Shown: positions 1 to 8,899 of the stretch, in pieces
How positions within the stretch are numbered: position 1 is the first letter of the stretch
How the letters are laid out: the number at the start of each line of letters is the position of its first letter
Assembly: GCA_009781085.1 (NCBI GenBank)
Contig: WQYV01000004.1
Location: forward strand, 1-58,223
DNA: 58,223 bases
Reading direction: 5' to 3'
Origin: Betaproteobacteria bacterium
GTDB lineage: Bacteria; Pseudomonadota; Gammaproteobacteria; Burkholderiales; Rhodocyclaceae
Notes under the pieces: generated by a model
What the model was told of the DNA's origin: nothing
The model's database searches: none
What the model saw: the letters and a program-made list of their open reading frames with translations, nothing else
Position numbers and translations under genes: made by a program

Positions 1-70
1 CAGGACCGTGAAACGGGGCCGCGCCGATGATAGTGGGCAGCCCGCCCGTGAAAGTAGGCCAGCGTCAGGC
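1..70 (+). rRNA. rrf: 5S ribosomal RNA, 3' part (5' end outside window)
   Basis: The first 70 bases match the second half of bacterial 5S rRNA: the conserved segments GACCGTGAAAC, GCGCCGATGATAGTG and GTGAAAGTAGG occur in order, followed by the closing GTCAGGC of the terminal stem. The 5' half lies upstream of the window, so an rRNA operon probably ends here. Confidence 0.9.
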
Positions 71-80
71 ACCCTGCAAA

Positions 81-122
81 GCAGAACGCCCGCGCCCCAG
101 AAGGGGGCCGCGGGCGTTCTGC
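81..122 (+). terminator. rRNA operon terminator hairpin
   Basis: A perfect 14-bp stem (81-94 with 109-122) encloses a further CCCC/GGGG stem and an AGAA loop, eleven bases after the 5S 3' end. There is no long T run, but the strength and position fit an rrn terminator that isolates hisG from rRNA transcription. Confidence 0.8.
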
Positions 123-183
123 TGCTGAGTTTCATGTCCTTACGCAGGTTACAATATCGCCCCGCCTCCATAAGGTTCTTGCC

Positions 184-837
184 GTGACCTGCATTACCCT
201 GGCTCTTTCCAAAGGGCGCATTTTTGAGGAAACACTGCCGTTGCTTGCTGTGGCGGGTATCGTTCCCGCAGATGATCCCGAGCGTTCACGCAAGCTCATC
301 ATTGGTACCAACCGACCCGATATGCGGCTAGTGATCGTGCGTGCGACCGACACGCCCACCTATGTGCAATACGGCGCTGCTGACCTCGGCATCGCTGGTA
401 AGGATGTTTTGCTGGAACACGGCGGCGTGGGGCTGTATCAGCCGCTCGACCTTGATATCGCACGTTGCCGTTTGTGCGTGGCAACCCGGAAGGGGTTCGA
501 TTACGCGGCAGCGGTGCGGCCTGGCGGACGTATCCGCGTGGCAACTAAGTACATTAATACGGCTAAAGCGTATTTCGCCAGCAAGGGGATGCACGTCGAC
601 CTCATCAAGCTTTATGGTTCGATGGAACTGGCGCCGCTCGTAGGGCTGGCCGATGCCATCGTCGATTTGGTGTCCACGGGCGGTACGCTGCGCGCCAATA
701 ATCTTGAAGAAGTCGAAGAAATCATGCCAATCAGTTCAAAGCTGATCGTTAACCAGGCTGTGCTCAAACTCAAGCGCGGCCTTATCCAGCCATTGCTCGA
801 CGCCTTTCAGAATGCTGTTAACGGAGCTAAAAAATGA
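184..837 (+). CDS. hisG: ATP phosphoribosyltransferase, short form (HisG)
   Basis: HisG condenses ATP with PRPP in the first step of histidine synthesis. The protein has 217 residues, the length of the short form that lacks the C-terminal regulatory domain and normally works in a complex with HisZ; no hisZ lies in this window. The N-terminus [18 protein letters not shown] is typical, and the PRPP-binding segment [12 protein letters not shown] starts at residue 163. The start is GTG, because no in-frame ATG precedes the conserved N-terminus. The stop overlaps the hisD start (ATGA), so the two genes are translationally coupled. Family assignment is firm. Confidence 0.96.
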   Translation: MTCITLALSKGRIFEETLPLLAVAGIVPADDPERSRKLIIGTNRPDMRLVIVRATDTPTYVQYGAADLGIAGKDVLLEHGGVGLYQPLDLDIARCRLCVATRKGFDYAAAVRPGGRIRVATKYINTAKAYFASKGMHVDLIKLYGSMELAPLVGLADAIVDLVSTGGTLRANNLEEVEEIMPISSKLIVNQAVLKLKRGLIQPLLDAFQNAVNGAKK

Positions 838-2141
838 GCCAGACAGCCATCCGCCGACTCGATGCACGCGCCCCTGATTTTTCCGCCACACTCGATGCGT
901 TGCTCGCTTTCGAGGCATCCGCCGATGAACGCATCGACCGAGCCGTGACCGAAATCTTGCGCACGGTACGCGAAAAGGGGGACGCAGCGGTGCTCGAATA
1001 CACGCGCCGTTTCGATGGGTTCGATACGTTGTCGGCAGCGGGGCTGGAAGTCCCCCAAGGCGAACTGAGGGCAGCACTCGACGGGTTGGGAAAGCAGCAG
1101 CGCGAGGCGCTGGAACTAGCCGTCGAACGGGTGCAATCCTACCACGAACGCCAGCGGGGCGAATCTTGGACGTATACTGAGGCCGATGGCACGGTATTGG
1201 GACAAAAAGTGACACCGCTCGACCGAGTGGGGCTTTATGTGCCGGGCGGGCGGGCTGCTTATCCAAGTTCGGTGCTGATGAACGCAGTTCCTGCCAAGGT
1301 TGCGGGCGTCGGCGAACTCATCATGACCGCACCGGCTCCGATGGGGGAAAAAAATCCGCTCGTGCTGGCAGCGGCGGCAATCACGGGCGTGGATCGTATG
1401 TTTACCGTGGGTGGCGCGCAAGCCATTGCGGCGCTTGCCTATGGTACGCAGACCATTCCCCAAGTTGACAAGATTGTCGGCCCCGGCAACGCCTTCGTGG
1501 CGGAAGCCGAGCGTCGGGTGTTCGGGACGGTGGGTATCGACATGGTAGCGGGGCCCTCCGAAGTGCTGATCATTTCCGATGGCAGTGGGTGTGCCGATTG
1601 GATTGCGATGGATTTATTCGCCCAAGCCGAACATGACGATTTGGCGCAATCTATCCTGCTCTGCACGGATGCAGCTTTCATCGATGCCGTGCACGCGGCG
1701 ATTGATCATCTGCTGCCCGAGATGCCGCGTGCCGAAACCATTGCACGGTCGCTCATGGGTCGGGGGGCGCTGATTTATGTTAAAAGCCTTGAGCAAGCCT
1801 GCGAAATTGCCAACCATATCGCCCCTGAACATCTCGAACTCGCGCTTGAACAGGCGGAGGATTGGATCGAAAAAATCCATCACGCTGGGGCCATTTTTGT
1901 GGGGCATTGGGCGGTCGAAGCGCTTGGCGACTACTGTGCAGGGCCGAACCACGTCTTGCCGACGATGCGTAGTGCACGGTTTTCATCGCCGCTGGGCGTC
2001 TACGATTTCCAGAAGCGATCCAGCATTGTGCAGATCTCACGGGATGGGGCACGAAAACTCGCCCTTGCTGCCGCTATCCTGGCCGATGGCGAAGGTTTGC
2101 AGGCGCATGCCAGGTCGGCGCGGATGCGGCTTGAGTTGTGA
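834..2141 (+). CDS. hisD: Histidinol dehydrogenase (HisD)
   Basis: Zinc- and NAD-dependent enzyme that oxidises L-histidinol to histidine in two steps at the end of the pathway. The 435-residue length is normal. Visible signatures are the nucleotide-binding region around [12 protein letters not shown], the segment [17 protein letters not shown], and the catalytic pair E332-H333 in HIAPEHLEL. It starts inside the hisG stop codon. In many betaproteobacteria hisC follows; here the next gene is an unrelated ParA-like ATPase after a 131-bp gap, so the his genes form a two-gene unit in this window. Confidence 0.97.
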   Translation: MSQTAIRRLDARAPDFSATLDALLAFEASADERIDRAVTEILRTVREKGDAAVLEYTRRFDGFDTLSAAGLEVPQGELRAALDGLGKQQREALELAVERVQSYHERQRGESWTYTEADGTVLGQKVTPLDRVGLYVPGGRAAYPSSVLMNAVPAKVAGVGELIMTAPAPMGEKNPLVLAAAAITGVDRMFTVGGAQAIAALAYGTQTIPQVDKIVGPGNAFVAEAERRVFGTVGIDMVAGPSEVLIISDGSGCADWIAMDLFAQAEHDDLAQSILLCTDAAFIDAVHAAIDHLLPEMPRAETIARSLMGRGALIYVKSLEQACEIANHIAPEHLELALEQAEDWIEKIHHAGAIFVGHWAVEALGDYCAGPNHVLPTMRSARFSSPLGVYDFQKRSSIVQISRDGARKLALAAAILADGEGLQAHARSARMRLEL

Positions 2142-2272
2142 GCTATTGCGGGTTTTCCGCCCGAAACGCTGAATTAGCCCCGCGAACAGTGCTTTTTTTG
2201 CGGCTGGCGTGCAAGCGCTTGGAGACACAATGAGTAAACTGCGACTTCTCCGCACGCTTCCAGGATTGAATC

Positions 2273-2959
2273 ATGGCAAGGATCATCTGTGTGATCGGCA
2301 ATAAAGGCGGCACGGGCAAGACCACGCTTTCCCACATGTTATGCCAAGGGTTTGGCTTGCTTGGATACCGTGCCGCCTGCGTGTTGACCGACGTTTCCCG
2401 CGAACCGCTTTCTCCCAATGGCCGCCGTTACATTACCGCTGATGCCCGTAATGGGGAGGCCCTGACTAAAGTCATCGAAAAACTGCGCACGCTCGATGAA
2501 TGGGTTGGCGTCGTCGACGGGGCGGGAAACCGTACCGACATGGATCACAAACTCTACGACTTAGCCGACATCGTGCTGTTGCCATTCCGGGATTCGCACG
2601 AAGACATCCGTGCCGTCAGCCGTGACCTCGAAATTTTCCCGTGCGCTTATGGCGTTCCTGCGCAATGGCCGAGCAACCTCTGGCAGCGCGAGGCTGCCGA
2701 CCGCAACGTTCTACAGTTGATGGGCGCTTTTCGTAATCGCCTCCTCAAACCGGTGATAGCGTTGTCTTCATCCAAGCTGCTGTTGCATAAACAGATGCCG
2801 GAGAGTTTGCCTAGCCCGCTCATCCGGGCTTGCCGCGCTCTTGGGCGCGAAGTGCTGGATATCTTGGAAATCGACAACGGCGACGACGAGATGGGCGCGG
2901 GTTGCCACATCGAGCGCCTACCAACTGCCGAGACGCCAATGCGCCTGCGCCGCGCGTAA
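2273..2959 (+). CDS. ParA/MinD-family P-loop ATPase
   Basis: A 228-residue deviant-Walker ATPase: NKGGTGKTT at residues 10-18 carries the signature lysine (K11) of the ParA/MinD/Soj group, and VVDGAGN is a plausible Walker B. The usual DxDPQ switch is not obvious; the corresponding strand reads VLTDVSREP. Family members position plasmids, chromosome origins or protein assemblies by cycling on the nucleoid or membrane. It ends 101 bp before phaM, on the same strand, which suggests but does not prove a role in PHA granule positioning. No ParB-like gene is adjacent. Start ATG follows AGGA at a short distance. Role is inference; family is secure. Confidence 0.85.
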   Translation: MARIICVIGNKGGTGKTTLSHMLCQGFGLLGYRAACVLTDVSREPLSPNGRRYITADARNGEALTKVIEKLRTLDEWVGVVDGAGNRTDMDHKLYDLADIVLLPFRDSHEDIRAVSRDLEIFPCAYGVPAQWPSNLWQREAADRNVLQLMGAFRNRLLKPVIALSSSKLLLHKQMPESLPSPLIRACRALGREVLDILEIDNGDDEMGAGCHIERLPTAETPMRLRRA

Positions 2960-3060
2960 ACATGGGATAAGTTTCTCCCGTGCATCACTCATGCGTGCCG
3001 ATATCATCTGCTTCAGTTAAGATAACAAAACGTGCAACAACTTGTGGGAGGAGAGAGGTG

Positions 3061-3510
3061 ATGACAATAGACAACATGGCTCATGATCCGCTGGAATTCG
3101 TGCGCAACATGTGGGGTCGGATGGGGTTCACAATGCCAGGCATGGTGACGCCGACACTCGATCTCAGTGAACTCGAAAAGCGCATCGGCGACATGCGGGC
3201 GGTCGAAGGCTGGCTGAAGATGAATCTCAGCATGCTGCAAATGGCCATCCAAGGGCTCGAGATGCAGCGCGCCGCCATTGCGGCGGTACATGCGATGAGC
3301 CAGCCTATGCAGCCATCGCAGGGTCAGACAGCAGGTGAAAAGGGCGAAGGGGCAACCACCGCCGGGAACAACCCGTTCCTATGGCCGTGGAACATGATGA
3401 GTGCCAAAGCGGAGGGGGAAAAGAAGGAAACGCCCGCTGCTAGCGCCCCGGTTGCTGCCGATAGCGAGAAACATCACGCGAAGCGCAAGGCTGCAGCTAG
3501 CGACAAATAA
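3061..3510 (+). CDS. phaM: PhaM-family PHA granule regulatory protein
   Basis: A 149-residue protein resembling the PhaM family, which in Cupriavidus activates PHA synthase and tethers granules to the nucleoid. The N-terminal part DPLEFVRNMWGRMGF and the following helix-rich segment ending near residue 80 fit the family. A polar linker leads to a basic C-terminus, KHHAKRKAAASDK, comparable to the DNA-binding basic tail of PhaM but shorter. The start at 3061 was chosen over an upstream in-frame ATG because GGGAGGAGAGAGG lies directly before it. It sits between the ParA-like gene and phaC. Confidence 0.8.
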   Translation: MTIDNMAHDPLEFVRNMWGRMGFTMPGMVTPTLDLSELEKRIGDMRAVEGWLKMNLSMLQMAIQGLEMQRAAIAAVHAMSQPMQPSQGQTAGEKGEGATTAGNNPFLWPWNMMSAKAEGEKKETPAASAPVAADSEKHHAKRKAAASDK

Positions 3511-3545
3511 AATCATCGATCCAGGTACGGGTCGGCCGCCATCCC

Positions 3546-3566
3546 AGCCACCGTTTATGGGTGGCT
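3546..3566 (+). terminator. Possible terminator hairpin after phaM
   Basis: A 7-bp inverted repeat, AGCCACC and GGTGGCT with a 7-base loop, lies 35 bp after phaM. There is no T run downstream, so termination is weakly supported. The remaining gap to the VOC gene (3567-3769) shows no convincing ORF. Confidence 0.35.
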
Positions 3567-3769
3567 CTTAAAGAACGCTCCAGCCCTTGGAAAACACTGG
3601 GGGCCGGGGCGTTTGTTTTTTGTTTGTTCCTATCGCCACTGCTCTGGTTCTCGGTTCGCTGCCTAGGGAACTGTCGTTATAAAGCCGTAAATCATTATCA
3701 ACATTGCGGCAACAAAATCGCTAAAATAAAACGTTTGCCCTAACTTTTACCATTCCAGGAGCGCCCGAT

Positions 3770-4246
3770 ATGGCTCATCGCCCGTTCAAGATACTTGGTG
3801 TTCAGCAGATCGCCATTGGAGGCGTGAACAAACAGAAACTGCGTACCCTGTGGGTCGATATGTTCGGGCTCGATGTGACGGGAAATTTCGTGTCCGAGCG
3901 CGAAAACGTGGATGAAGACATCTGCGTGATGGGCAGCGGGCCGTTCAAGGTTGAAGTCGACTTGATGCAGCCGGTCGACCCAGAGAAGAAACCCGCCGTC
4001 CATACCACACCGCTGAACCATGTCGGTCTATGGGTCGACGACCTGCAGCATGCAGTCGAATGGCTCACTGCCCAAGGCGTACGTTTCGCTCCAGGTGGCA
4101 TCCGCAAGGGCGCGGCGGGCTACGACATCACCTTTCTACACCCGAAGGGTAACGATGAATTCCCCATTAGCGCGGAAGGTATCCTGGTTGAACTTGTCCA
4201 GGCTCCGCATGAGGTCATCGAGGCCTTTTCCCGCATGGATCCGTAA
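3770..4246 (+). CDS. VOC (glyoxalase/epimerase superfamily) protein
   Basis: A 158-residue vicinal-oxygen-chelate fold protein. Two beta-alpha-beta-beta-beta modules are visible, beginning at [11 protein letters not shown] and at [12 protein letters not shown], and the final strand ILVELVQAP carries the usual metal-ligand glutamate. Members include glyoxalase I, methylmalonyl-CoA epimerase and dioxygenases; the sequence alone does not decide the substrate. AGGAG precedes the ATG. The gene ends 55 bp before phaC on the same strand, so co-transcription is likely, and an acyl-CoA or aldehyde substrate linked to PHA metabolism is possible but unproven. Confidence 0.8.
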   Translation: MAHRPFKILGVQQIAIGGVNKQKLRTLWVDMFGLDVTGNFVSERENVDEDICVMGSGPFKVEVDLMQPVDPEKKPAVHTTPLNHVGLWVDDLQHAVEWLTAQGVRFAPGGIRKGAAGYDITFLHPKGNDEFPISAEGILVELVQAPHEVIEAFSRMDP

Positions 4247-4301
4247 TGAAAAAGGCAACGAGCCTTTACAGTTTTGACATTAACCAGGAGTTAATCCAAC
4301 T

Positions 4302-6104
4302 ATGAGTCTTGCATTAGAAAAAAACGATTGTAACTGCCCCAGCCCTGAAGAAATGGCCAGCACTTATGCTGAAGTTGCCCGCCGAGCTTCGCGCCTGATT
4401 AGTGAACATATTCAGCGGCAGTTCCAGAAAGGCATCCAGGCCCCGTCAGACGAACTGGGCATCGCCCAGGCTTTCATGGACATGATGGCGCACCTGCTGT
4501 CCAACCCCTATAAGCTTGTGCAGGCGCAGATGAGCTTGGTGTGGGACTACTTCACCCTATGGCAACAATCCATGCTGCGCTTTGCGGGTATGCATCCTAA
4601 GCCGGTAGCCACCCCCTCGAACAGCGACAAACGCTTCCGCGATGAACAGTGGCAAGAACACTTCTTGTTCGACTTCGTCAAGCAGTCCTATCTCATCACT
4701 GCGCGCCACGTCCACGAAACCGTCAACGGCGTCGAAGGGTTGGATGAGCAAACGGCCAAGAAAGTCGATTTCTATACCCGCCAATATATCGATGCGCTTT
4801 CCCCTTCCAATTTTGCCCTCACTAACCCAGAAGTCTTCCGGGAAACCGTGCACTGCAACGGGCAGAACCTCATCAAAGGGCTAAACAACCTCCTACGCGA
4901 CATCGAGGATGGTAACGGCAACCTGCGGGTTCGCATGGCGGACACTTCAGCCTTTGAATTGGGCAAGAACGTTGCCACTACGCCAGGCAAGGTCGTTTTT
5001 CAGACCGAAATGATGCAATTGATTCAGTATCAGGCCAGCACGGACAAGGTCTTTAAGCACCCGGTTCTCATCGTACCCCCTTGGATTAACAAGTTCTACA
5101 TCCTCGACCTACGCGAGAAGAATTCATTCATCAAATGGCTCGTCGACCAGGGTCAAACCGTATTCGTTATTTCCTGGGTCAACCCAGATGAACGATTGGC
5201 GGAAAAGTCATTCGATTCTTACATGAAGGAAGGTGTTTTTGCCGCAATCGATGCCATCGAGAGGCAGACCGGGGAAAAGGAAGTCAACGCCATTGGCTAT
5301 TGCCTTGGTGGCACGCTGCTTGCCGTTACGCTAGCATACCTTGCGCAGAAAAAACAAAAACGCATCGTTTCGGCAACCTTCCTGACCACGCTTACCGATT
5401 TTTCCGAACCCGGTGAATTGGGTGTGTTCATTGACGAGGGTCAAGTCAGTAGCCTTGAAAGGAAAATGTTCAAACGTGGCTTCCTCGAAGGTTCCGAGAT
5501 GGCGGGAACCTTCAACATGCTGCGTGCCAACGACCTCATCTGGTCGTTCGTCGTTAACAATTACTTGATGGGCAGGAACCCGTTCCCATTTGACCTGCTG
5601 TACTGGAACTCCGACTCCACCCGCCTGCCTGCGAAGATGCACAGTTTCTACCTGCGCAAAATGTACATGGAAAACAAACTCGCCGAGCCGGGCGGCATCG
5701 AAATTGACGGCGTACCGCTCGACCTTGGCAAGATCAATGTGCCATGCTACTTCATCTCTACCATCGAAGACCATATTGCCCCATGGAAGAGCACCTACAT
5801 GGGCGCGGCTCACTTTACCGCGCCGGTGCGTTTCGTATTGGGCGGCTCCGGCCACATCGCTGGCGTGGTCAATCCGCCTGCCGCCAACAAGTACGGCTAC
5901 TGGATCAATCCTGCCGCCAAGCTTGCCCCCACTGCGGATGAATGGTTCTCCGGGGTGGAGCAGCACGAAGGGTCGTGGTGGGTCAATTGGCAGGAATGGG
6001 TCATGGGGCACAGCAGCGCCAAAACCGACGCACGCGACCCGGCCAATGGGACGCTGAAGGCGTTGGAAGAAGCACCAGGTTCTTACGTCAAGTCCCGAAT
6101 TTGA
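4302..6104 (+). CDS. phaC: Class I polyhydroxyalkanoate synthase (PhaC)
   Basis: Polymerises (R)-3-hydroxyacyl-CoA into PHA on the granule surface. The 600-residue length and the variable N-terminal domain followed by an alpha/beta-hydrolase domain match class I. The lipase-like box is GYCLGG with catalytic C334; the other triad members are D490 in EDHIAPW and H518 in GSGHIAGVVNPP, with the D-H spacing of 28 seen in Cupriavidus PhaC. CCAGGAG precedes the ATG. No phaA or phaB lies in the window, so precursors must come from genes elsewhere or from the PhaJ-type hydratase at 7.8-8.2 kb. Confidence 0.97.
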   Translation: MSLALEKNDCNCPSPEEMASTYAEVARRASRLISEHIQRQFQKGIQAPSDELGIAQAFMDMMAHLLSNPYKLVQAQMSLVWDYFTLWQQSMLRFAGMHPKPVATPSNSDKRFRDEQWQEHFLFDFVKQSYLITARHVHETVNGVEGLDEQTAKKVDFYTRQYIDALSPSNFALTNPEVFRETVHCNGQNLIKGLNNLLRDIEDGNGNLRVRMADTSAFELGKNVATTPGKVVFQTEMMQLIQYQASTDKVFKHPVLIVPPWINKFYILDLREKNSFIKWLVDQGQTVFVISWVNPDERLAEKSFDSYMKEGVFAAIDAIERQTGEKEVNAIGYCLGGTLLAVTLAYLAQKKQKRIVSATFLTTLTDFSEPGELGVFIDEGQVSSLERKMFKRGFLEGSEMAGTFNMLRANDLIWSFVVNNYLMGRNPFPFDLLYWNSDSTRLPAKMHSFYLRKMYMENKLAEPGGIEIDGVPLDLGKINVPCYFISTIEDHIAPWKSTYMGAAHFTAPVRFVLGGSGHIAGVVNPPAANKYGYWINPAAKLAPTADEWFSGVEQHEGSWWVNWQEWVMGHSSAKTDARDPANGTLKALEEAPGSYVKSRI

Positions 6105-6154
6105 CCTTGGAGTGGGCCTATTCCCGAAGGCATGCAACATAGCCTGTTGCGAAG

Positions 6155-7720
6155 ATGGCTCACGTCCCTGAGCTAAGCACTTACAGCCCTTCTGGCCGCA
6201 CCAGTTGGCGCCTTCCTGTCCGAATCCTGCTGATGGGCGTGCCTGTCATGGGCGTGCTGGCGTGGCTCTATGCCAAAGCGTTGCCACTACTGTCGCTTCC
6301 TGCTTTGCTGGTGCCTGTCGTTAGCTTTTTCTTTGCGATGGCCTGTTGCATTGCCGTAATGTCTGTGGTCGAGAAGGGACATTCACGCTCCATTGCTGCA
6401 AGTACGGTAATGGCCATTTTGTTGTGCCTTGCCTTCATCTGGATCCATTGGGTAGTTATTTTTGGAGCGATGGGGGAGGCAGCGCGTTTTGCGTTTAACA
6501 ATCCTTGGGCAGAAGCACAGATGCTTTGGGATTTAGCCACCGCAGATTATAAGAAGAACCCTCGCATGCTTGCCCCTGTGACACGTTGCGTTACTTGGGT
6601 TGCAGAAACCGGGTTTTTCATGTCTCTAATGGTGTTTTTTGCGTGTTTCGAGACCCGCACACCTTATAGTGAGGCTGTGCATTGCTGGGCTAAAAAAGAA
6701 AAGATTGGCGAACTACTCCCTGGGGTAGGGGATGCAGAAGCGCTGGTCAAAGAGCTTGCCGCGCAACGAATAGCCCCGCTTCTTCGCATGGCCTGCATCG
6801 GCAAGCAGCAACTGACGATGGCTGCTTCAGAATGGTGCACGCTGAGGTTGACGGGATATACAGTCGAAAACCATTCACAGGAATATTGGGTGAATCTAGA
6901 GTGGCTTATTCATCAAAGGGAAAACAACGGAAAAGTAAAAGTCCAAACTAAAGAGTTACTTCGTGCTTGGATATTAACTCACGACGAATATGCTGCGTTG
7001 CTCCATCATTTGAACACAGGATATTCCTCTTCCCCTCCTTCCTCTTCTGAAACCGAAGAAGATACTGCTTCTTCTCAAGATGCGGAAAAGGATCCGATAC
7101 CCCAAGAATTAGAACCCGCGTTTGAGGCGTATAAGGCAGGGGACTTTGATGAAGCCATTGCGAGGGCTAACCCTTATCGGAAACACTCTGAAGAGTTCAT
7201 ACGCACGGATGCCTTGCGTTTGTGTGCCCTAGGGAAAAGTGAGCAAAAGCGATGGGCAGAGGCTTATGCAGATTTTAACGGACTTTTCGAGTTGGAACCC
7301 AGCGTACACAATGCCGTGCAGTTAGCGACGACATCGGTTATGGCCGGTGAGCTGCTTCGTGGCGAGGATTGGTTTAAACGAGCTGATGAGATGAATTTTG
7401 ATCGCAACGAAATCCCTCCAGCCAAATTGAGGACGGCTTTCCTCTCGGCTTTGAAACAAGCAGGTGAATTTACTGCGGGCAAGCCCCATATAGACTGGCT
7501 TACTGAAGGTTACCGAACCCTTTCTATTACGGACAGCACTTTTCTTTTTATAAGAGGTTTTCCTTTTTTCAGCGTATTCCTGGAAAAATCTTTGCCCTTC
7601 CTGCAAGCTTCCCTCTCAGATGCGGAGGTTCGGATTTTGTATGAAAATCTTCGCCAAGACGTCGATCCAGAAGGACAGGCTGCCATAGACGCTTTCCTCA
7701 AAGCTTCTGGCTACAACTGA
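6155..7720 (+). CDS. Four-TM membrane protein with TPR-like C-terminal half, unknown function
   Basis: I do not recognise a named family for this 521-residue protein. Four hydrophobic helices lie near residues 25-45, 49-72, 80-105 and 143-166. A mixed helical region follows, then a Ser/Glu-rich linker (SSSPPSSSETEEDTASSQD near 290), then helical pairs resembling degenerate tetratricopeptide repeats (for example FEAYKAGDFDEAIARANPYR and KRWAEAYADFNGLFELEP). The C-terminal part is probably cytoplasmic and protein-binding. It follows phaC by 50 bp with a weak ribosome site, so a PHA link is only positional. Base composition is visibly lower in G+C than that of its neighbours, which may mark transfer. 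Confidence 0.6.
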   Translation: MAHVPELSTYSPSGRTSWRLPVRILLMGVPVMGVLAWLYAKALPLLSLPALLVPVVSFFFAMACCIAVMSVVEKGHSRSIAASTVMAILLCLAFIWIHWVVIFGAMGEAARFAFNNPWAEAQMLWDLATADYKKNPRMLAPVTRCVTWVAETGFFMSLMVFFACFETRTPYSEAVHCWAKKEKIGELLPGVGDAEALVKELAAQRIAPLLRMACIGKQQLTMAASEWCTLRLTGYTVENHSQEYWVNLEWLIHQRENNGKVKVQTKELLRAWILTHDEYAALLHHLNTGYSSSPPSSSETEEDTASSQDAEKDPIPQELEPAFEAYKAGDFDEAIARANPYRKHSEEFIRTDALRLCALGKSEQKRWAEAYADFNGLFELEPSVHNAVQLATTSVMAGELLRGEDWFKRADEMNFDRNEIPPAKLRTAFLSALKQAGEFTAGKPHIDWLTEGYRTLSITDSTFLFIRGFPFFSVFLEKSLPFLQASLSDAEVRILYENLRQDVDPEGQAAIDAFLKASGYN

Positions 7721-7742
7721 AGTGGCAAATCAGGGGCAGGTC

Positions 7743-7784
7743 AGGGCAGACCCCCAATTACCTCGGTAATTGGGGGTCTGCCCT
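7743..7784. terminator. Perfect 20-bp stem hairpin between convergent genes
   Basis: Bases 7743-7762 are exactly complementary to 7765-7784 around a TC centre; the core is GACCCCCAATTACC. It lies between the convergent membrane-TPR gene and phaJ and probably terminates both, although no T run follows. A hairpin with a similar ACCCCCAA / TTGGGGG arrangement occurs at 14182-14217, so it may also be a member of a palindromic repeat family. Confidence 0.7.
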
Positions 7785-7805
7785 CGTGACTGATTTGATG
7801 CTGGG

Positions 7806-8243
7806 TCAGCGTTTCGGCAGCAGTATCTGTGCTTCGCCGACGGTGACTTCGGCATCATTGACCGTGCAGACGGTAGATAGCGTTGCACGCCGCTTATCGG
7901 CTTCGAGGGCCGTGACGGTTACGCGGGCGACGACGGTGTCACCGATGCGTACCGGAGCCTTGAGTTTCACCGACTGCGAGAGGTAAATCGTGCCGGGGCC
8001 GGGCAGTTTGGTGCCGATCACGGTCGAGATGTAAGAAACTGAGAGAATGCCGTGGGCGATGCGGCCCTTGAACATGGTGCTGGCGGCAAATTCCTCGTCG
8101 ACGTGCACAGGGTTCGTGTCGCCGGAAACCCCGGCAAAAGCCAGGATGTCGGCTTCGGAAACGGTGCGTGCGATGGAGGCGGTCTGGCCTACCGTCAGGT
8201 CTTCAAAGTTGTAAAGATAGGCTTCGGAAAAATCTCGTGGCAT
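7806..8243 (-). CDS. phaJ: MaoC-like (R)-specific enoyl-CoA hydratase (PhaJ type)
   Basis: A 145-residue single hot-dog domain of the MaoC/R-hydratase family. It carries the hydratase-2 signature FAGVSGDTNPVHVDEEFA, with the catalytic Asp and His of the D-x-N-P-x-H pattern, and the following GRIAHGILSVSYIS. Family members convert trans-2-enoyl-CoA from beta-oxidation to (R)-3-hydroxyacyl-CoA, the PhaC substrate. Its location opposite the phaC cluster supports a PhaJ role, though some family members serve other pathways. CTAAAAGGAGC precedes the start. Confidence 0.85.
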   Translation of the reverse strand: MPRDFSEAYLYNFEDLTVGQTASIARTVSEADILAFAGVSGDTNPVHVDEEFAASTMFKGRIAHGILSVSYISTVIGTKLPGPGTIYLSQSVKLKAPVRIGDTVVARVTVTALEADKRRATLSTVCTVNDAEVTVGEAQILLPKR

Positions 8244-8333
8244 GTCGATGCTCCTTTTAGTGGCTTCGGTGATATCTTTCCCGACGTCGTGCCAGGAAGG
8301 CTATAAGCATAGCGCATCGATGGCGCGGCGAAA

Positions 8334-8368
8334 AATTAAAAGGCGAACCCCAGGTTCGCCTTTTAATT
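8334..8368 (-). terminator. Rho-independent terminator of rpmB-rpmG
   Basis: A 16-bp stem (8334-8349 with 8353-8368) around a CCA loop; the G+C core GGCGAACC is flanked by A and T runs on both sides, so it can work in both directions. It follows the rpmG stop by about 30 bp on the minus strand. Confidence 0.88.
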
Positions 8369-8398
8369 GTGACAGTCGTGTTTCCCAACAGGGGAAAC

Positions 8399-8569
8399 TC
8401 ACCTTAGCTTGATTTCCTTGTACACTACGTGCTTGCGTGCGACTGGGTCGTACTTTTTGAATTCGAGTTTTTCGGGCGTGGTGCGCTTGTTCTTGGACGT
8501 GGTGTAGAAGTGACCCGTGCCGGCAGTTGATTCTAGCTTGATCTTTTCGCGGGCGCCTTTGTTGGCCAT
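8399..8569 (-). CDS. rpmG: 50S ribosomal protein L33
   Basis: A 56-residue basic protein beginning [19 protein letters not shown], the standard start of proteobacterial L33, and ending YKEIKLR. L33 sits near the E site of the large subunit. The characteristic [10 protein letters not shown] and [15 protein letters not shown] segments are complete. The two cysteine pairs of zinc-binding L33 versions are absent, so this is the zinc-free C-minus form. It follows rpmB by 28 bp. Confidence 0.97.
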   Translation of the reverse strand: MANKGAREKIKLESTAGTGHFYTTSKNKRTTPEKLEFKKYDPVARKHVVYKEIKLR

Positions 8570-8597
8570 GGCCGTCTCCGTTCTTCAGTGAGTAGGG

Positions 8598-8834
8598 TTA
8601 AATTTTTTCGCCGCGGGCGCGCAGTTCGGCAATAACGGCGTCGATCCCTTTTTTGTCGATGGTGCGTAGAGCTGCGTTGGTGACGCGCAGGCTAATCCAG
8701 CGGTTCTCGGCCTCGAACCAGAAACGGCGGTTTTGCAGGTTTGGAAGGAAGCGGCGCTTGGTTTTGTTGTGGGCGTGGGAGACATTGCACCCAACCATTG
8801 GTTTTTTGCCGGTTACTTGGCAGACGCGAGCCAT
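8598..8834 (-). CDS. rpmB: 50S ribosomal protein L28
   Basis: A 78-residue L28 starting [20 protein letters not shown], with the usual [17 protein letters not shown] and ending in a basic tail. The ATG at 8834 was chosen over an in-frame upstream one because family members begin with MARVCQ and AGGAGC precedes it. It lies upstream of rpmG in the standard rpmB-rpmG order. Confidence 0.97.
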   Translation of the reverse strand: MARVCQVTGKKPMVGCNVSHAHNKTKRRFLPNLQNRRFWFEAENRWISLRVTNAALRTIDKKGIDAVIAELRARGEKI

Positions 8835-8899
8835 GATGTGCTCCTGAAAATGTATATAGAAATTCATCTAGAACATTAAACTTTAGCGCAGTATGGAGT

